6,151 bases of DNA from Pseudomonadota bacterium. Lineage in GTDB: Bacteria; Pseudomonadota; Alphaproteobacteria; Caulobacterales; Caulobacteraceae. Shown piece after piece: positions 5,466 to 6,151 of this stretch. The DNA is taken from the NCBI GenBank assembly GCA_023409795.1, contig JAEYQX010000091.1, forward strand, positions 1 to 6,151, given 5' to 3'. Position 1 is the first letter of the stretch; each line of letters opens with the position of its first letter. Under the pieces are notes generated by a model, which did not search any database, had not been told where the DNA came from, and saw only the letters and a program-made list of their open reading frames with translations. The position numbers and the translations under genes were made by a program.

Positions 5466-6138
5466 ACAGGGTCTCGATCGCGTCGAACTCGGGATCCACC
5501 ATGCGGAACTTCTTGCGCATGCGCTTGACGTGGCTGTCGATGGTGCGGTCGTCGACATAGACCTGGTCGTCGTAGGCGGCGTCCATCAGGCTGTCGCGGC
5601 TCTTCACGAAGCCGGGGCGCTGGGCCAGGGCCTGTAGCTGCAGGATCTCGGTGACGGTCAGCTTGACCGGCTTGCCGTCCCAGGTGCTTTCGTGCCGGGC
5701 CGGGTCCATCGACAGCTTGCCGCGCTTGATGGCCTTGCCGGCGGTTTCCGACATCATGTCGGCCTCGCTGGCATCGACGCCCGAGCGACGCAGCAGGGCC
5801 TTCACCCGCTCCAGCAGCAGGCGCTGGCTGAAGGGTTTGTGGATGTAGTCGTCAGCGCCCAGGTTGAAGCCCAGGATCTCGTCGATCTCCTCGTCCTTGG
5901 ACGTCAGCATGATGACGGGCAGCTGCGAGGTCTGGCGCAGGCGACGCAGGACTTCCATCCCGTCCATGCGCGGCATCTTGACGTCCAGGATGGCCAGGTC
6001 CGGCGGCGAGTTCTCAAGGGCTTCCAGGCCCGAGGCACCGTCGTGATAGGCCGTGATCTTGTGACCATGGCTCTCCAGGGCCAGGGAGACGGAGGCGACG
6101 ATGTTCTCGTCGTCGTCGACCAGGGTGATGTTGGCCAA
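5434..6138 (-). CDS. chvI: ChvI-type OmpR-family response regulator
   Basis: The 234-residue protein has a receiver domain (about 1-118) with the acidic cluster DDD (8-10), phosphoacceptor Asp52 in LAILDVKMPRMDG, Thr79 and Lys101 (HKPF). A 20-residue linker leads to an OmpR/PhoB winged-helix domain (about 138-234) whose recognition helix includes RTIDSHVKRMRKKF (198-211) and which ends in the family's YGVGYRYR hairpin. It is the cytoplasmic partner of ChvG and acts as a DNA-binding regulator of envelope, outer-membrane and acid-stress genes in Caulobacter, Sinorhizobium, Agrobacterium and Brucella relatives. The start is a TTG at 6138: no ATG exists near the N-terminus, the receiver fold needs ANITLVDDD, and GAGGAG stands 7 nt upstream. 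It is the first gene of the operon seen here; the promoter lies outside the window. Confidence 0.96.
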   Translation of the reverse strand: MANITLVDDDENIVASVSLALESHGHKITAYHDGASGLEALENSPPDLAILDVKMPRMDGMEVLRRLRQTSQLPVIMLTSKDEEIDEILGFNLGADDYIHKPFSQRLLLERVKALLRRSGVDASEADMMSETAGKAIKRGKLSMDPARHESTWDGKPVKLTVTEILQLQALAQRPGFVKSRDSLMDAAYDDQVYVDDRTIDSHVKRMRKKFRMVDPEFDAIETLYGVGYRYRES

Positions 6139-6145
6139 ATGGCTT

Positions 6146-6151
6146 CTCCTC
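6146..6151 (-). promoter_or_regulatory. Ribosome binding site fixing the chvI TTG start
   Basis: The minus strand reads GAGGAG, then 7 nt, then TTG. This strong Shine-Dalgarno at ideal spacing decides the non-ATG start of chvI. It touches the window edge, so a longer match cannot be excluded. Confidence 0.8.

Noticed and set aside
3891..5528. 545-codon plus-strand open frame
   Set aside because: It is exactly antisense to chvG, whose kinase motifs are intact. The product is Gly/Gln/Ala/Arg-rich low-complexity sequence with no recognisable domain, the usual mirror of high-GC3 coding.
5466..5558. N-terminal extension of ChvG (31 residues)
   Set aside because: This part is a frame shadow of the chvI C-terminal coding region (Ser/Thr/Arg-rich, no fold). 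The ATG at 5465 gives a normal basic tail before the first membrane helix.

Overview
The window is a high-GC, strongly GC3-biased stretch, and every convincing gene is on the minus strand. The order chvI-chvG-hprK-EIIA(Man)-HPr is the classic alphaproteobacterial cluster joining an envelope/acid-stress two-component system to the regulatory (nitrogen-type) phosphotransferase branch. With the protein style and a dispersed palindromic intergenic repeat, this points to a Caulobacterales member (Caulobacter/Brevundimonas/Phenylobacterium-like). The exact genus cannot be fixed from the sequence.

Reading in the direction of transcription (right to left): chvI (6138-5434, TTG start behind a GAGGAG ribosome site at the window edge) encodes an OmpR-type regulator. 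chvG (5465-3864) overlaps it by 32 nt and encodes its membrane histidine kinase. hprK (3867-3427) overlaps chvG by ATGA and encodes the short kinase-only HPr kinase. A 110-nt gap (3426-3317) follows. Its hprK-frame reading stays open for 37 codons after the hprK stop, has coding-like base composition, holds a perfect 8-bp hairpin, and ends in a TGA that overlaps the EIIA start; it may hide a 33-codon gene. Then come the mannose-family EIIA gene (3316-2912) and the HPr gene (2915-2634), again joined by ATGA. The chain looks like one translationally coupled operon in which HprK can phosphorylate HPr on serine and HPr can pass phosphate to EIIA.

After a 99-nt spacer with a perfect 7-bp inverted repeat comes a 758-residue TonB-dependent outer-membrane receptor (2534-258) of unknown substrate. 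A 137-nt intergenic stretch then carries a compound palindromic repeat (115-233), followed by the first 40 codons of surE (120 to beyond position 1).

I see no mobile element, tRNA, rRNA or CRISPR array, and no convincing plus-strand gene. The most interesting unexplained signal is the hprK-EIIA gap. The repeat that supplies the apparent start codon of surE is second.
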